A DNA stretch of 11,993 nt from an uncultured Eubacteriales bacterium (GCA_905205855.1 CAJLFL010000040.1:1-11993), one strand, 5' to 3'. Positions 1 through 10,917 are shown, numbered from the stretch's first letter. The notes: generated from the sequence alone by a model not told the origin. Made by a program: numbers and translations.

Positions 1-1466
1 ATCATACCGCCGTCTGCCGCCTCAGGCGAAACATGACCTATGCACGCGCCTCTGGTTGCGCCGCTGAAACGTCCGTCAGTAATCAAAGCAACGCTGCCGC
101 CGAGCCCCATACCCATAATGGCAGAGGTCGGATTGAGCATCTCACGCATACCGGGACCGCCTTTAGGGCCTTCATAACGAATAACAACCACGTCACCGGG
201 GTGTATCTTTCCGGCATTTATCGCGCTTTGCGCGTCTTCCTCACACTCAAACACTCTTGCAGGTCCCTGATGCACCAGCATCTCAGGTGCAACGGCAGAA
301 CGCTTTACCACGCTTCCGTCCGGAGCAAGATTGCCGCGCAGAACGGCTATTCCTCCCGTTTCGCTGTAGGGATTGTCAATCGGACGAATAACCTCTGTAT
401 TGAGGTTTACGCAATCCTTTATATTCTCACCCACAGTCTTGCCGGTAACGGTCATGCAATCTGTATTGAGAAGATTCTTTTTAGACAGCTCATTCATAAC
501 GGCATATACGCCACCTGCCTCGTCAAGCTCCTCTATATATGTGCGTCCTGCCGGAGCAAGATGACACAGATTCGGCGTCACCGCACTGATATTGTTTGCT
601 ATATCAAGATTGATTTCTATTCCGCATTCATGGGCAATCGCCGGAAGGTGCAGCATACTGTTGGTAGAGCATCCCAGTGCCATATCAACGGTCAATGCAT
701 TGTGAAAAGCCTTTTCGGTCATAATATCGCGCGGACGAATGTCATTTCGCAAAAGCTCCATAACAGTCATGCCTGCATGTTTGGCAAGCTCTATTCTTGC
801 AGAATAAACCGCAGGAATTGTACCGTTGCCTTTAAGTCCCATGCCCAGCGCCTCTGTCAGACAGTTCATTGAATTTGCAGTATACATACCCGAACATGAG
901 CCGCAGGTCGGGCAGGTTTTGCACTCGTATTCCTTCAGCTTTTCAAGTGATATTTTACCGGCATTGTACTGTCCCACTGCCTCTGAAATGGACGAAAAGC
1001 TTGTCTTTGCACCGTCTACATGACCGGCAAGCATCGGGCCGCCGCTGACAAAGACAGCCGGAATGTTAAGCCGTGCTGCCGCCATAAGCAGACCGGGTAC
1101 ATTCTTGTCACAGTTCGGAACCATAACCAATGCGTCAAATCCGTGAGCAAGCGCCATTGCCTCTGTCGAATCCGCTATCAGATCACGGGTTACAAGAGAA
1201 TACTTCATTCCCTTATGTCCCATTGCAATACCATCGCATACAGCTATTGCCGGAAACACAACCGGCGTACCGCCTGCCATCGCAACACCTATACGGACAG
1301 CCTCAACTATTTTGTCAATATTCATATGCCCCGGCACAATCTCGTTATAAGAGCTGACTATACCCACCATAGGGCGCTTGATTTCCTCCTCCGTCATGCC
1401 AAGCGCATGATAGAGCGCTCTGTGCGGTGCATTTTGTGCACCGTTCTTTATAGAATCGCTAACCAT
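1..1466 (-). CDS. ilvD: Dihydroxy-acid dehydratase, 3' end cut by window edge
   Basis: Dehydrates 2,3-dihydroxy-isovalerate and 2,3-dihydroxy-3-methylvalerate to the 2-oxo acids that precede valine, leucine and isoleucine; a cytoplasmic Fe-S enzyme. About 488 codons are open to base 1 with no stop. The family is usually about 550-560 residues, so roughly 65-70 C-terminal residues lie outside. Family motifs are clear: [15 protein letters not shown] near residues 77-91, PNCDK with Cys119, and CPTCGSCSG with Cys185, 188 and 191. The N-terminal segment reads [10 protein letters not shown] (38-47), without the Cys that [2Fe-2S]-type plant and cyanobacterial enzymes carry there, so an oxygen-sensitive [4Fe-4S] type is likely (inferred). 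The ATG at 1466 has an AAGGAG site 6 nt upstream (1473-1478). It begins 24 nt after the ilvC stop and is the last operon gene seen. Confidence 0.96.
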   Translation of the reverse strand, partial: MVSDSIKNGAQNAPHRALYHALGMTEEEIKRPMVGIVSSYNEIVPGHMNIDKIVEAVRIGVAMAGGTPVVFPAIAVCDGIAMGHKGMKYSLVTRDLIADSTEAMALAHGFDALVMVPNCDKNVPGLLMAAARLNIPAVFVSGGPMLAGHVDGAKTSFSSISEAVGQYNAGKISLEKLKEYECKTCPTCGSCSGMYTANSMNCLTEALGMGLKGNGTIPAVYSARIELAKHAGMTVMELLRNDIRPRDIMTEKAFHNALTVDMALGCSTNSMLHLPAIAHECGIEINLDIANNISAVTPNLCHLAPAGRTYIEELDEAGGVYAVMNELSKKNLLNTDCMTVTGKTVGENIKDCVNLNTEVIRPIDNPYSETGGIAVLRGNLAPDGSVVKRSAVAPEMLVHQGPARVFECEEDAQSAINAGKIHPGDVVVIRYEGPKGGPGMREMLNPTSAIMGMGLGGSVALITDGRFSGATRGACIGHVSPEAADGGM

Positions 1467-1490
1467 AATAAGCTCCTTTTAATATTAAGA

Positions 1491-2531
<1,041 letters not shown>

Positions 2532-3038
2532 TTAAAATACATTTGTTTTTATAAGAGTATTGCTGCCGCGCTGAAGCGAAACAACGCCGGTACGGCAAAT
2601 CTCAAGTATTGTATAGTCACGCATAAGATTTATAAAGTCATCTATGCGGTGGCTGCTGTCGGTTATCTGCAAAACAATGGAATCTCTTGTATAGTCCACA
2701 GTCTTTGCGCCAAAGGCGTCTGCCGCTGCGCGTATGTCATCACGTGTTTCCGGAGAGTTTTGCATTTTTATAAGCAAAAGCTCGCAGTTGACCGAATCCA
2801 TATCGTGCAGCTCCTTTATAGAGCATACGTCCGGAAGCTTATACAGCTGATCTATCAGCTGCTTTTTTGCAGTATCCTCACCCTCGGCATTAACGGTAAT
2901 ACGCGAATACGCTGCGGACTCCGTTTCGCTTACGGTGAGACATATAATATTGAATCTTCTGCGTCTGAACATACTGGTCACTCTGTTCAGCACACCGGAT
3001 TGGTTTCTAACAAGAACCGCTATTGTAAATCTGTTCAT
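2532..3038 (-). CDS. ilvN: Acetolactate synthase, small regulatory subunit
   Basis: Regulatory partner of the IlvB catalytic subunit: it stimulates activity and confers feedback inhibition, usually by valine. An N-terminal ACT domain (about residues 2-75) contains RNQSGVLNRVTSMF, matching the effector-binding turn (Asn12, Gly15). A C-terminal dimer domain (about 80-160) includes ELLLIKMQ and GVVSLQRG. The length of 168 residues is normal. I start at the ATG at 3038: it follows the ilvB TGA by one base, and the purine-rich site AAAGGTGGGTGA (3044-3055) ends 5 nt before it. A GTG at 3047 in the same frame would overlap ilvB, add three residues and sit too close to the site. The usual RGxNIxSL stretch reads RRFNIICL here, so a conserved Gly is Arg. 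Confidence 0.95.
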   Translation of the reverse strand: MNRFTIAVLVRNQSGVLNRVTSMFRRRRFNIICLTVSETESAAYSRITVNAEGEDTAKKQLIDQLYKLPDVCSIKELHDMDSVNCELLLIKMQNSPETRDDIRAAADAFGAKTVDYTRDSIVLQITDSSHRIDDFINLMRDYTILEICRTGVVSLQRGSNTLIKTNVF

Positions 3039-3039
3039 A

Positions 3040-4707
3040 TCAGTCACCCACCTTTACGATAATATCGTCCATTGAGCCGCCCGGAGGAAGCATTGGCAAA
3101 ACAAATTCATCCTTATCTATACAGCAGTCTATAACAAACGGGCCATCCGCATTAAACGCCTTGTCAAAGGCTGATTTAAGCTCGTCAAGGCTCTCTGCAA
3201 CACAACCATCTGCACCGAAACTGTGTGCAAGCTCAACAAAATTCGTTTTCCTGTTTAAGACGGTATTGGAATAGTGCTTATCAAAGAACAGCGTCTGCCA
3301 CTGCCGGACCATACCCAAAACGCCGTTGTTTAATATCAGAACAACAAGCGGAACTCTGTACGAAACAGCTGTCGCAAGTTCGTTCAGATTCATTCCGAAG
3401 CTTCCGTCACCGGTAACAAGCACCGTGCGCTCGCCGGTACCGGCATATGCACCGATTGCCGCACCCATGCCAAAGCCCATTGTACCAAGTCCGCCGCTTG
3501 AGATAAATCTTCTTATTTTGCTGAACTTCAGTACCTGAGCCGCCCACATCTGATGCTGACCTACATCGGTCGCAACAGGCGTATTCGGCTTTAAATAGCC
3601 GTTAAGTGTATTTAAAACGTTTACGGGAGTCATCCCGTCACGCTTGTCCGCGATTTCTTTTTCGTACTTTTTATAACCGTCAACAATCTTTGCCCACTCG
3701 GAATGCTCTGTCTTTTTGAGCATAGGCAAAAGCCTTTTAAGCGTAAGCTTTACATCACCTCTGAGAGCCGCCGCCGCGCTTACGGTTTTATCAAGCTCTG
3801 CTCCGTCAACGTCTATATGCACAATTCTTGCGTTTGACGCAAACTTTGATCGGTCGCCCGTCACACGATCGTTAAAGCGTACTCCCAATGCAATAATGCA
3901 GTCTGAATGATGCATTGAAACAGATGACGCATAATGTCCGTGCATTCCCTGCATCCCCAAAAACCGAGGATGCTCTGTCGGCACACCGGAAATTCCCATA
4001 AACGAGCAGCCTATCGGTGCGTCTATTGTTTCGGCAAGTTCCAGAACCTCCTGCTGTGCATCGGCGTTTATAAGTCCGCCGCCGATATATATAAAAGGTC
4101 TGTCCGCGGTATTTATACAGCTTGCCGCCTCTTTTAATCTGACATCCTTTGCCGCAAATCTCTTTTCCGGCTTGACCGGTTTTTTTGCGGTATATTCGCA
4201 CTTTGCAATCTGTATATCCTTAGGCACGTCTATCAGCACAGGGCCGGGACGCCCAGACTGTGCAAGCTTAAACGCTTCTCTTATGGTGTCGGCAAGCTGC
4301 TCTACCGAGCCTACAATGTAGTTATGCTTGGTAATCGGCAGAGTTATACCGGTAATGTCTATTTCCTGAAAGCTGTCGCTGCCGAGCTGTGACATCATAA
4401 CGTTTCCGGTAATCGCCACCATCGGAACAGAATCCAGATATGCGGTCGCTATACCGGTAACAAGATTTGTTGCGCCCGGGCCGGAGGTTGCAAGAACAAC
4501 TCCCGTTTTGCCGGTTGCACGTGCATAACCGTCGGCTGCATGTGCCGCTCCCTGCTCATGTGCGGCAAGAACATGCTTTATTTCTCCCTGATACTTATAA
4601 AGGGAATCATAAACATTTATTATCTGACCGCCCGGATAGCCGAATACTACATCGCAGTCTTGCTCTATCAGAGTTTTAACTATTATATCTGCGCCCGATA
4701 ATATCAT
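3040..4707 (-). CDS. ilvB: Acetolactate synthase, large catalytic subunit
   Basis: A thiamine diphosphate enzyme that condenses two pyruvates to 2-acetolactate, or pyruvate with 2-oxobutanoate to 2-aceto-2-hydroxybutanoate. This is the shared first step of valine/leucine synthesis and the second of isoleucine synthesis. At 555 residues it has the three expected domains. The N-terminal pyrimidine-binding domain has GYPGGQI (23-29) and HEQGAAHAADGYAR with the cofactor-activating Glu51. The middle FAD-binding domain spans about 190-345. The C-terminal diphosphate domain has QHQMWAAQ (384-391) and the metal motif GDGSFGMNLNEL (433-444), followed by NNGVLGMVRQWQ. The ATG at 4707 is 4 nt after the leuB stop, and its ribosome site (AAAGGGTGA, 4712-4720) lies over the leuB stop, so translational coupling is likely. 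It is directly followed by ilvN, its partner. Confidence 0.98.
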   Translation of the reverse strand: MILSGADIIVKTLIEQDCDVVFGYPGGQIINVYDSLYKYQGEIKHVLAAHEQGAAHAADGYARATGKTGVVLATSGPGATNLVTGIATAYLDSVPMVAITGNVMMSQLGSDSFQEIDITGITLPITKHNYIVGSVEQLADTIREAFKLAQSGRPGPVLIDVPKDIQIAKCEYTAKKPVKPEKRFAAKDVRLKEAASCINTADRPFIYIGGGLINADAQQEVLELAETIDAPIGCSFMGISGVPTEHPRFLGMQGMHGHYASSVSMHHSDCIIALGVRFNDRVTGDRSKFASNARIVHIDVDGAELDKTVSAAAALRGDVKLTLKRLLPMLKKTEHSEWAKIVDGYKKYEKEIADKRDGMTPVNVLNTLNGYLKPNTPVATDVGQHQMWAAQVLKFSKIRRFISSGGLGTMGFGMGAAIGAYAGTGERTVLVTGDGSFGMNLNELATAVSYRVPLVVLILNNGVLGMVRQWQTLFFDKHYSNTVLNRKTNFVELAHSFGADGCVAESLDELKSAFDKAFNADGPFVIDCCIDKDEFVLPMLPPGGSMDDIIVKVGD

Positions 4708-4711
4708 TTTA

Positions 4712-5803
4712 TCACCCTTTCTTTAAATTTTCAACTATCAATTTGCCCATTTCGCGGCATCCGACCATACAAATTTTGTCGGATTGTTCCTTAGGCATGA
4801 TGTCTGCTGTTCTATAGCCTTTGTCCAAAACCGCCGAAACGGCGTTTTCTATTGCTGCCGCCTCCTGCTCCATGTCAAAGCTGTATCTGAGCATCATTGC
4901 GGCAGACAGAATTGTTCCTATCGGATTTGCCTTATCCGTACCTGCTATATCCGGTGCACTGCCATGAATCGGCTCATACAGACCGCAGCCTGTACTGCCG
5001 AGGCTTGACGACGGAATCATTCCGATTGAGCCCGTTATCATTGACGCCTCGTCCGACAGAATATCACCAAACATATTTTCGGTTACTATTACGTCAAACT
5101 GTGCCGGATTTTTAACAATCTGCATTGCACAGTTGTCCACAAGCATATCGCTTAAAGTTACGTCCGGATATTCCTCCGCAAGACGGTGCATAACCGTCTT
5201 CCAAAGACGGCTGCAGTCAAGAACATTGCTCTTTTCAACAGAGCAAAGCAAACCGCGGCGCTTACGCGCGGTTTCAAAGCCTATACGTCCGATACGCTCG
5301 ATTTCCGCCTCTGTGTAGCTCATTGTGTCGGTTGCCTTCTTTTCTCCGTTTTCCTCATGGGTTTCATGCTCGCCGAAGTATATTCCGCCTATAAGCTCAC
5401 GTACAATAATAAAGTCTATACCTTTTTCCACTATGGCAGGGCTGAGCGGTGAAGCCGCCGCAAGCTGAGGCCAGATTTTTGCAGGGCGGTTGTTGCTGTA
5501 TACGCCCATACCGGCTCTTAATCTCAGCAAACCTTTCTCCGGACGTTTGTCGCCGGGCATGGAATTCCATTTATCGCCGCCGACCGCGCCCAGAAGAACG
5601 CTGTCGCTTTTAAGGCACTTATCAAGCATTTCCTGCGGCAGCGGATCTCCCCATTTGTCTATGGCGCAGCCGCCCATATCTACATCATCATATTCAAAGG
5701 TATGACCGTAAAGTTCTGCAACAGCGTCCAAAACCTTTAAAGCCTCGCCTACGATTTCCGGACCGATTCCGTCACCGCGGATAACAGCTATATTTTTATT
5801 CAT
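4712..5803 (-). CDS. leuB: 3-isopropylmalate dehydrogenase
   Basis: Oxidises and decarboxylates (2R,3S)-3-isopropylmalate with NAD+ and a divalent metal, giving 2-oxoisocaproate, the leucine precursor. At 363 residues it fits the beta-decarboxylating dehydrogenase family. The N-terminus [15 protein letters not shown] is typical. Catalytic positions are visible: Arg94, Arg106 and Arg135, Tyr142 in GGIYFG, Lys191, Asp223, and the metal Asp247 and Asp251 in the signature [17 protein letters not shown] (243-259). The NAD-binding GSAPDIAG segment is at 281-288. I chose the ATG at 5803 because GGGAGGAT (5811-5818) sits 7 nt before it and the encoded [12 protein letters not shown] matches family N-termini; an 11-residue upstream extension looks spurious. 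It overlaps the end of leuD by 8 nt. Confidence 0.98.
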   Translation of the reverse strand: MNKNIAVIRGDGIGPEIVGEALKVLDAVAELYGHTFEYDDVDMGGCAIDKWGDPLPQEMLDKCLKSDSVLLGAVGGDKWNSMPGDKRPEKGLLRLRAGMGVYSNNRPAKIWPQLAAASPLSPAIVEKGIDFIIVRELIGGIYFGEHETHEENGEKKATDTMSYTEAEIERIGRIGFETARKRRGLLCSVEKSNVLDCSRLWKTVMHRLAEEYPDVTLSDMLVDNCAMQIVKNPAQFDVIVTENMFGDILSDEASMITGSIGMIPSSSLGSTGCGLYEPIHGSAPDIAGTDKANPIGTILSAAMMLRYSFDMEQEAAAIENAVSAVLDKGYRTADIMPKEQSDKICMVGCREMGKLIVENLKKG

Positions 5804-6299
5804 CGGCTTTATCCTCCCTATCCCTGAGCGATGCAAGCAAGCCGCCCTTTTTGATTATGTTTTGGATAAACGGCGGAAACGGCTGTGCTCTATATGACTT
5901 TCCTGTAGTTATATCATTTATCATACCGGTATCAAAATCAACCTCAACCTCGTCGCCTGCCGCAATCTCATCTGCAGCCTCCGGACATTCCAGAATCGGC
6001 ATACCTATATTTATCGCATTACGATAGAATATTCTTGCATAGCTTTTGGCTATTATACAGCCGGTTTTGCAGGTCTTTATAACCAGCGGCGCATGCTCTC
6101 TTGAAGAACCGCAGCCGAAGTTCCAGCCGGCAACCATAATATCACCCGGCTTTACATTGCTGACAAAATCCTTATCTATGTCCTCCATACAATGCTTTGC
6201 AAGCTCGTTTGCATCGGCGGTATTAAGATAACGCGCCGGAATAATTACGTCTGTATCAACATTGTCGGGATATTTAAAAACGTGTCCTTTGGTATTCAT
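5796..6299 (-). CDS. leuD: 3-isopropylmalate dehydratase, small subunit
   Basis: Swivel-domain subunit that combines with LeuC to isomerise 2-isopropylmalate to 3-isopropylmalate. Its 167 residues match the short archaeal/clostridial LeuD type, not the roughly 200-residue enterobacterial one. Visible motifs are [14 protein letters not shown] (12-25), [11 protein letters not shown] (61-71, the substrate-binding turn) and [16 protein letters not shown]. The short loop thought to set substrate specificity in this family reads YLNT (24-27). The ATG at 6299 shares the ATGA junction with the leuC TGA (4-nt overlap) and has AAGGAGAG (6306-6313) 6 nt upstream. The reading frame stays open 83 codons further upstream within leuC, but that part is out-of-frame leuC sequence. 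Confidence 0.97.
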   Translation of the reverse strand: MNTKGHVFKYPDNVDTDVIIPARYLNTADANELAKHCMEDIDKDFVSNVKPGDIMVAGWNFGCGSSREHAPLVIKTCKTGCIIAKSYARIFYRNAINIGMPILECPEAADEIAAGDEVEVDFDTGMINDITTGKSYRAQPFPPFIQNIIKKGGLLASLRDREDKADE

Positions 6300-7561
6300 C
6301 TTAACTCTCCTTCCGGTGCTGTGATATAACCTGTCAGCGCGCTTGCCGCCGCGGTCAGCGGACTTGCAAGATAAACCTCGCTGTCTACGTGTCCCATACG
6401 TCCGACAAAGTTTCTGTTGGTTGTTGCTATACAGCGCTCGCCTGCGGCAAGAATACCCATGTATCCGCCAAGACACGGGCCGCAGGTCGGTGTTGAAACT
6501 ACCGCACCGGCATCTATAAACGCCGTTATGTAACCGCGCTCTATGCACTCACGGTAAATCTGCATTGTTGCCGGAATAATTATGCATCTTATTCCGTCAG
6601 CAACTTTTTTGCCGTTTAAGACTTTATACGCCGCCTCCATATCCTCCATTCTGCCGTTGGTGCAGCTTCCTATAACAACCTGGTCAACCTTTATATCAGA
6701 AAGCTCTGCCGCCGGACGGGTATTCTCCGGCAGATGCGGACAGCTTACCGTCGGTGTAATTTCAGCTAAATCTATCTCTATCACGGATTCATATTCTGCA
6801 TCATCATCCGCGGTATAAACAACCGGCTTACGCTCACAGCGGTCTTTCATATACTCCTCTGTCACTTCGTCCACCGGGAATATTCCGTTCTTTGCGCCTG
6901 CCTCAATCGCCATATTGCAGATACACAGTCTGTCATCCATTGACAGGGACTTAACGCCCTCACCGGTAAACTCCATACTGCGGTACAGCGCGCCGTCCAC
7001 GCCGATTTTGCCTATTATGGTGAGAATTACATCCTTACCGCTGCAGTTATCCGGCAAACTGTTTTTAAGTTCAAAGCGTATCGCCGCCGGAACCTTAAAC
7101 CACGCCATTCCTGTTGCCATTCCGGCAGCCATATCGGTGCTTCCGACACCGGTGGAAAACGCGCCCAAAGCGCCGTAGGTACAGGTATGGCTGTCTGCGC
7201 CGATTATACAGTCGCCGGCAGTCACAACACCCTGCTCCGGCAAAAGTGCATGCTCAATTCCCATTTTACCCACGTCATAAAAATGACTTACACAATGCTC
7301 GCAGGCAAATTCACGGCACTGCTTGGACTGCTCCGCTGCTTTTATATCCTTATTCGGCACAAAGTGGTCAAGGACTATCGCAATTCTGTCCTTATCATAT
7401 ACGCCGTCAAAACCTGCCTTTTTAAACTCGTTTACGGCAACCGGAGTTGTTATATCATTGCCCAGTACAAGATCAAGTCTTGCGTTTATCAGCTGTCCCG
7501 GCTGAACACTGTCAAGCCCGGCATGCGCCGCAAGTATTTTCTGAGTCATTGTCATTCCCAT
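6296..7561 (-). CDS. leuC: 3-isopropylmalate dehydratase, large Fe-S subunit
   Basis: Catalytic aconitase-family subunit holding a [4Fe-4S] cluster; with LeuD it performs the stereospecific hydroxyl shift of 2-isopropylmalate. At 421 residues it belongs to the shorter LeuC class shared by archaea and clostridia, which includes homoaconitase relatives; the E. coli type is about 466. The three cluster cysteines are recognisable: Cys300 in GSCTNGR, and Cys360 and Cys363 in [25 protein letters not shown] (121-135) is another hallmark. The ATG at 7561 is one base after the leuA stop, with AAGGAGG (7571-7577) 9 nt upstream; in-frame ATGs at 7555 and 7549 are less well placed. Its 4-nt overlap with leuD fits coupled production of the two subunits. 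Confidence 0.98.
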   Translation of the reverse strand: MGMTMTQKILAAHAGLDSVQPGQLINARLDLVLGNDITTPVAVNEFKKAGFDGVYDKDRIAIVLDHFVPNKDIKAAEQSKQCREFACEHCVSHFYDVGKMGIEHALLPEQGVVTAGDCIIGADSHTCTYGALGAFSTGVGSTDMAAGMATGMAWFKVPAAIRFELKNSLPDNCSGKDVILTIIGKIGVDGALYRSMEFTGEGVKSLSMDDRLCICNMAIEAGAKNGIFPVDEVTEEYMKDRCERKPVVYTADDDAEYESVIEIDLAEITPTVSCPHLPENTRPAAELSDIKVDQVVIGSCTNGRMEDMEAAYKVLNGKKVADGIRCIIIPATMQIYRECIERGYITAFIDAGAVVSTPTCGPCLGGYMGILAAGERCIATTNRNFVGRMGHVDSEVYLASPLTAAASALTGYITAPEGELR

Positions 7562-7562
7562 T

Positions 7563-9233
7563 TCAGCAGCCCTCCTTAATCTTATTGTTATACGCGCTTA
7601 CCAACGCATGAGAGCCGGCACGTATAATATCCGTATGCGTTCCTGCACCCCAGCTTATGCTGCCGTCGGCGTTTTCAATTCCGATATACGCAACCGCCGC
7701 GCTCTTTGAGCCGTGGCTTTGCATACTGTGCTCTGTATATACCAAAAGCTTGTAATCATCTCCGGTAAACTCCTTCAGTGCATTGCTCACCGCATCAAGC
7801 GAGCCGTTTCCGTGCGCCGTTATAACGGTTGATTTTCCGTCCTTTGCAAATGTAACGTCTGCTTCTACACCGTCATCGGTCTGCTTAAAGCTAAGCCCTG
7901 CAAGCTCAATCGGACTTTTATAATCAAAGTAATGGCTGTGGAATATCTCATAAACCTCAGGCACTTTAAGCTCCTTATGCTGATGGTCTGAGATACTCTT
8001 GCAGAGGTAACTTAAATGCTCTCTCATTCCCGCCGGCAGAACATAGCCGTAGCTTTGCTCCAGCAAATATCCGATTCCGCCCTTTCCGCTTTGTGAATTT
8101 ACACGGATGACATCCGCGTCATAGGTACGGTTTATATCTTGAGGATCTATCGGAATATAAGGCACTGTCCACTGATGCAGTTTCTTCTCCTCACGCCACT
8201 TCATACCCTTTGCAATGGCATCCTGATGGCTTCCGGAGAACGCCGCAAATACCAAAGAGCCTGCGTACGGAGAACGGTCATGCACATTCATGCGCGTACA
8301 TTTTTCATAAACCTCAACTATCGAAGGCATATCTGAAAAATCAAGTCTCGGATCAACCCCGTGTGAATACATATTCATCGCAAGTGTGATTATATCAACA
8401 TTACCCGTGCGCTCACCGTTGCCGAAAAGCGTTCCTTCAACTCTGTCCGCTCCGGCAAGCAATGCAAGTTCTGTATCGGCAACGCCCGTGCCTCTGTCGT
8501 TATGTGGATGAAGTGAAAGCGTAACATGCTCGCGGTATTTAAGATTCTCGCTCATGTACTCTATCTGACTTGCGTACACGTGCGGCATGCTCATCTCCAC
8601 CGTAACAGGCAGATTGATTATTACGTTGTTATGCTCTGACGGCTCCAATACATCCAAAACAGCATTGCAGACCTCCAGAGCATATTCCGGCTCTGTGCCG
8701 GTAAAGCTCTCCGGTGAATACTCAAATCTGAAGTTGCCGTCATACTCTGCGGCAAGCTTTTTTACCAGCTTTGCACCGTCAACGGCTATCTTTTTTATTT
8801 CTTCCTTGGACTTTTTAAATACCTGCTCTCTCTGTGCAACACTGACTGAATTATAGAAATGAATAATTGCGCTCGGCGCCCCTTTGCACGCATCAAAGGT
8901 CTTGCGGATTATATGCTCGCGGCACTGCGTCAAAACCTGTACCGTAACATCCTGAGGAATCATATCGTTTTCTATAAGTGTACGCAGAAATTCGTACTCC
9001 GTTTCGGACGCAGCCGGAAAACCAACTTCGATTTCTTTAAATCCGATTTTCAGAAGCATTTTATAAAACTCCAGCTTCTCCTCCAAATCCATTGGTATAA
9101 CCAAGCTTTGGTTACCGTCGCGCATATCCACGCTGCACCACGCCGGAGCCTTTTCTATATGGTCTTTTTTTACCCATTTATAATGCTCGCCCGGCGCCGG
9201 GAAGTACCCTATACTATACTTGCTTGAATCCAT
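7563..9233 (-). CDS. leuA: 2-isopropylmalate synthase, long yeast/actinobacterial-type
   Basis: Condenses acetyl-CoA with 2-oxoisovalerate, the committed step of leucine synthesis. The catalytic TIM barrel (about 28-330) has VDMRDGNQS (35-43), whose Asp36 and Arg38 or Asp39 are active-site candidates, and HPHNDRGTG (242-250), which supplies metal-binding His residues. The C-terminal domain (about 445-556) is the leucine-sensing regulatory type, with [13 protein letters not shown] and [17 protein letters not shown]. Length (556) and the N-terminal pattern ending in [15 protein letters not shown] match the long type-2 subfamily known from yeast and Corynebacterium, rather than the roughly 510-residue Bacillus/E. 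coli form. The ATG at 9233 has GGAGG (9243-9247) 9 nt upstream. It lies 20 nt after ridA and one base before leuC. Confidence 0.97.
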   Translation of the reverse strand: MDSSKYSIGYFPAPGEHYKWVKKDHIEKAPAWCSVDMRDGNQSLVIPMDLEEKLEFYKMLLKIGFKEIEVGFPAASETEYEFLRTLIENDMIPQDVTVQVLTQCREHIIRKTFDACKGAPSAIIHFYNSVSVAQREQVFKKSKEEIKKIAVDGAKLVKKLAAEYDGNFRFEYSPESFTGTEPEYALEVCNAVLDVLEPSEHNNVIINLPVTVEMSMPHVYASQIEYMSENLKYREHVTLSLHPHNDRGTGVADTELALLAGADRVEGTLFGNGERTGNVDIITLAMNMYSHGVDPRLDFSDMPSIVEVYEKCTRMNVHDRSPYAGSLVFAAFSGSHQDAIAKGMKWREEKKLHQWTVPYIPIDPQDINRTYDADVIRVNSQSGKGGIGYLLEQSYGYVLPAGMREHLSYLCKSISDHQHKELKVPEVYEIFHSHYFDYKSPIELAGLSFKQTDDGVEADVTFAKDGKSTVITAHGNGSLDAVSNALKEFTGDDYKLLVYTEHSMQSHGSKSAAVAYIGIENADGSISWGAGTHTDIIRAGSHALVSAYNNKIKEGC

Positions 9234-9253
9234 ATCCGTATTCCTCCGTTTTA

Positions 9254-9628
9254 TTAAATTTCCGCTATAACATCCACTTCTACCAGCACATTTTTGGGAA
9301 GCTCTCTTACCGCAACACAGGAACGCGCCGGCTTACCCGTAAAATACTTGGCATATACTTCGTTAAACTTTGCAAAATCCTCCATATTACGCAGGAAGCA
9401 AACCGTCTTTACCGTTTTGTCAAGGCTGCTGCCCGACGCTTTCAGCACTTCCGAAAGGTTCTTGCACACCTGCTCTGTCTGACCTTCAATCGTGTCAGCC
9501 TCAACCTGTCCGCTTTCGGGATTTATTGCAATCTGTCCCGATGTAAAAACCATGTTTCCGACCTTGACTGCCTGTGAATACGGTCCGATTGCCTCCGGCG
9601 CGTTTTTTGTAAAAATTTTTTCACTCAT
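9254..9628 (-). CDS. ridA: RidA family enamine/imine deaminase
   Basis: Hydrolyses reactive 2-aminoacrylate and 2-aminocrotonate released by PLP-dependent serine/threonine dehydratases, protecting other PLP enzymes such as branched-chain aminotransferase. The 124-residue, single-domain length is typical. The family signature is complete: GPYSQAVKVGNMVFTSGQI (14-32), and ARSCVAVRELPKNVLVEVD (101-119), where Arg102 aligns with the catalytic Arg105 of characterised RidA. The ATG at 9628 has AAGGAGGAG (9638-9646) upstream, overlapping the ilvA stop. It is placed 16 nt after ilvA, the enzyme whose by-product it clears, which makes an imine-deaminase role more likely than one of the uncharacterised Rid subgroups. 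Confidence 0.96.
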   Translation of the reverse strand: MSEKIFTKNAPEAIGPYSQAVKVGNMVFTSGQIAINPESGQVEADTIEGQTEQVCKNLSEVLKASGSSLDKTVKTVCFLRNMEDFAKFNEVYAKYFTGKPARSCVAVRELPKNVLVEVDVIAEI

Positions 9629-9644
9629 AATAGCTTGCTCCTCC

Positions 9645-10844
9645 TTATTCTTTAACTATCTTAAAGCCGCTGCTTTTCAAGGCTTTTATGATTTCCTGAA
9701 CGTGTGCATAATTGCGTGTTTCCATTCCGATACGCAGATAACAGCCGTTTACGCTTTCCGTATTGCCGTTGCGTTCATGCAGAACACTTGTTACATTTCC
9801 GCCGCATTCCGCAATAATCCGCGAAACCTCTCTCAGCTGTCCGGGCTTATCTATAAGCTCTATCAGCAGACTGCTGCTGCGTCCGGACTTTATAAGACCT
9901 CTTTCTATTACTCTTGACAGACTGGTAACGTCTATATTACCGCCGGAAATCAGGCTTACCGCCTTTTTGCCCTTAAGCGGGAACTTATTAAACATCGCCG
10001 CCGCAACAGAAACCGCACCTGCGCCCTCAGCAATCATCTTTTGCTTTTCTATAAGCGCAAGTATCGCAGACGCTATCTCATCCTCTGTTACCAAAGCAAT
10101 ATCGTCAACATAATGTTGTACCAGATCAAAAGTGTTCTCTCCCGGCTGCTTTACCGCAATTCCGTCAGCAATGGTCGAAACCGAATCAAGACATTCTATC
10201 TTACCGTTGTTTATGGAGTTATACATACTCGGCGCACCTGCCGCCTGCACTCCGTAGACCTTAATATCCGGACGTATCGACTTTATCGTATACGCTATAC
10301 CGGAAATCAGTCCGCCGCCGCCTATCGGAACTATTACCGCATCTATATCGTCAAGCTCTTTTGTAATCTCAAGTGCAATCGTACCCTGACCGGCTATTAC
10401 GTTTTCATCATCAAAGGGATGGATAAATGTATATCCTTTTTCCTCCTTCAGTTCCAATGCCCTGTTGTATGCATCATCATAGCAGCCCTCAACCAGACAC
10501 ACCTGTGCGCCGTAGCTTTTTGTTGCCTCTACCTTTGAGATGGGGGCACTGTCCGGCAGACAAATCAATGATTCTATTCCGCACTTCGAGGCTGCAAGCG
10601 CCACTCCCTGAGCGTGGTTTCCTGCAGAGCAGGCTATAACGCCCTTCGCCTTTTCCTCATCAGACAGCATTGCTATTTTATAGCCGGAGCCTCTCAGCTT
10701 AAACGAGCCTGTTCTTTGCAGATTTTCCGGTTTTAGATACAGATTGCAGTCCGGCGCAATGTTCACTGCCGGAACAACCGAGGTTTTGCGGATAATGCTT
10801 TTTAGCACAACCGCCGCGTCAAATACCTTGTCCAATGTAATCAT
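9645..10844 (-). CDS. ilvA: Threonine ammonia-lyase with C-terminal ACT domain
   Basis: A PLP enzyme that deaminates threonine to 2-oxobutanoate, the entry to isoleucine synthesis. The fold-type II catalytic domain (about 1-315) shows the PLP lysine Lys49 in TGSFKLRG, SAGNHAQG (73-80) and the phosphate-binding loop GGGGL (176-180). Residues from about 325 form one ACT domain (SLLIELIDKPGQLREVSRII), so at 399 residues this is the medium form, between catabolic TdcB (about 330) and long biosynthetic IlvA (about 510). Operon position argues for a biosynthetic role. The ATG at 10844 has AAGGAAG (10854-10860) 9 nt upstream. An alternative first codon at 10919 would put 25 extra residues inside the terminator hairpin and is rejected. 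It is the first gene of the operon. Confidence 0.96.
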   Translation of the reverse strand: MITLDKVFDAAVVLKSIIRKTSVVPAVNIAPDCNLYLKPENLQRTGSFKLRGSGYKIAMLSDEEKAKGVIACSAGNHAQGVALAASKCGIESLICLPDSAPISKVEATKSYGAQVCLVEGCYDDAYNRALELKEEKGYTFIHPFDDENVIAGQGTIALEITKELDDIDAVIVPIGGGGLISGIAYTIKSIRPDIKVYGVQAAGAPSMYNSINNGKIECLDSVSTIADGIAVKQPGENTFDLVQHYVDDIALVTEDEIASAILALIEKQKMIAEGAGAVSVAAAMFNKFPLKGKKAVSLISGGNIDVTSLSRVIERGLIKSGRSSSLLIELIDKPGQLREVSRIIAECGGNVTSVLHERNGNTESVNGCYLRIGMETRNYAHVQEIIKALKSSGFKIVKE

Positions 10845-10877
10845 ATACTTTGTCTTCCTTTCTTTCGGCTGATATTT

Positions 10878-10917
10878 AAAAAGAGCCCTATCTCTTTTAT
10901 GTAAAGAGACAGGACTC
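10878..10917 (-). terminator. T-box leader intrinsic terminator
   Basis: The arms at 10903-10917 and 10883-10897 form a continuous 15-bp stem (including G-U pairs) around a 5-nt loop, ACATA, followed by five T at 10878-10882. It lies 33 nt before the ilvA start codon. The upstream arm contains CTCTTT (10903-10908), which can pair instead with AAAGAG (10948-10953) next to the T-box motif, so terminator and antiterminator are mutually exclusive. Confidence 0.93.

Noticed and set aside
33..872. A 279-codon plus-strand open frame and many shorter plus-strand frames across the window
   Set aside because: They lie antisense to strongly recognised ilv/leu genes, have Cys/His/Arg-rich sequences without family motifs, and lack good ribosome sites. 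They are shadows of the minus-strand genes.
3872..4201. Minus-strand 109-codon open frame inside ilvB
   Set aside because: It lies in another frame of the intact ilvB coding region and has a basic, low-meaning sequence with no ribosome site or motif.
6300..6548. 83-codon N-terminal extension of LeuD
   Set aside because: It is out-of-frame leuC sequence; the ATG at 6299 has its own ribosome site and gives the normal short LeuD length.
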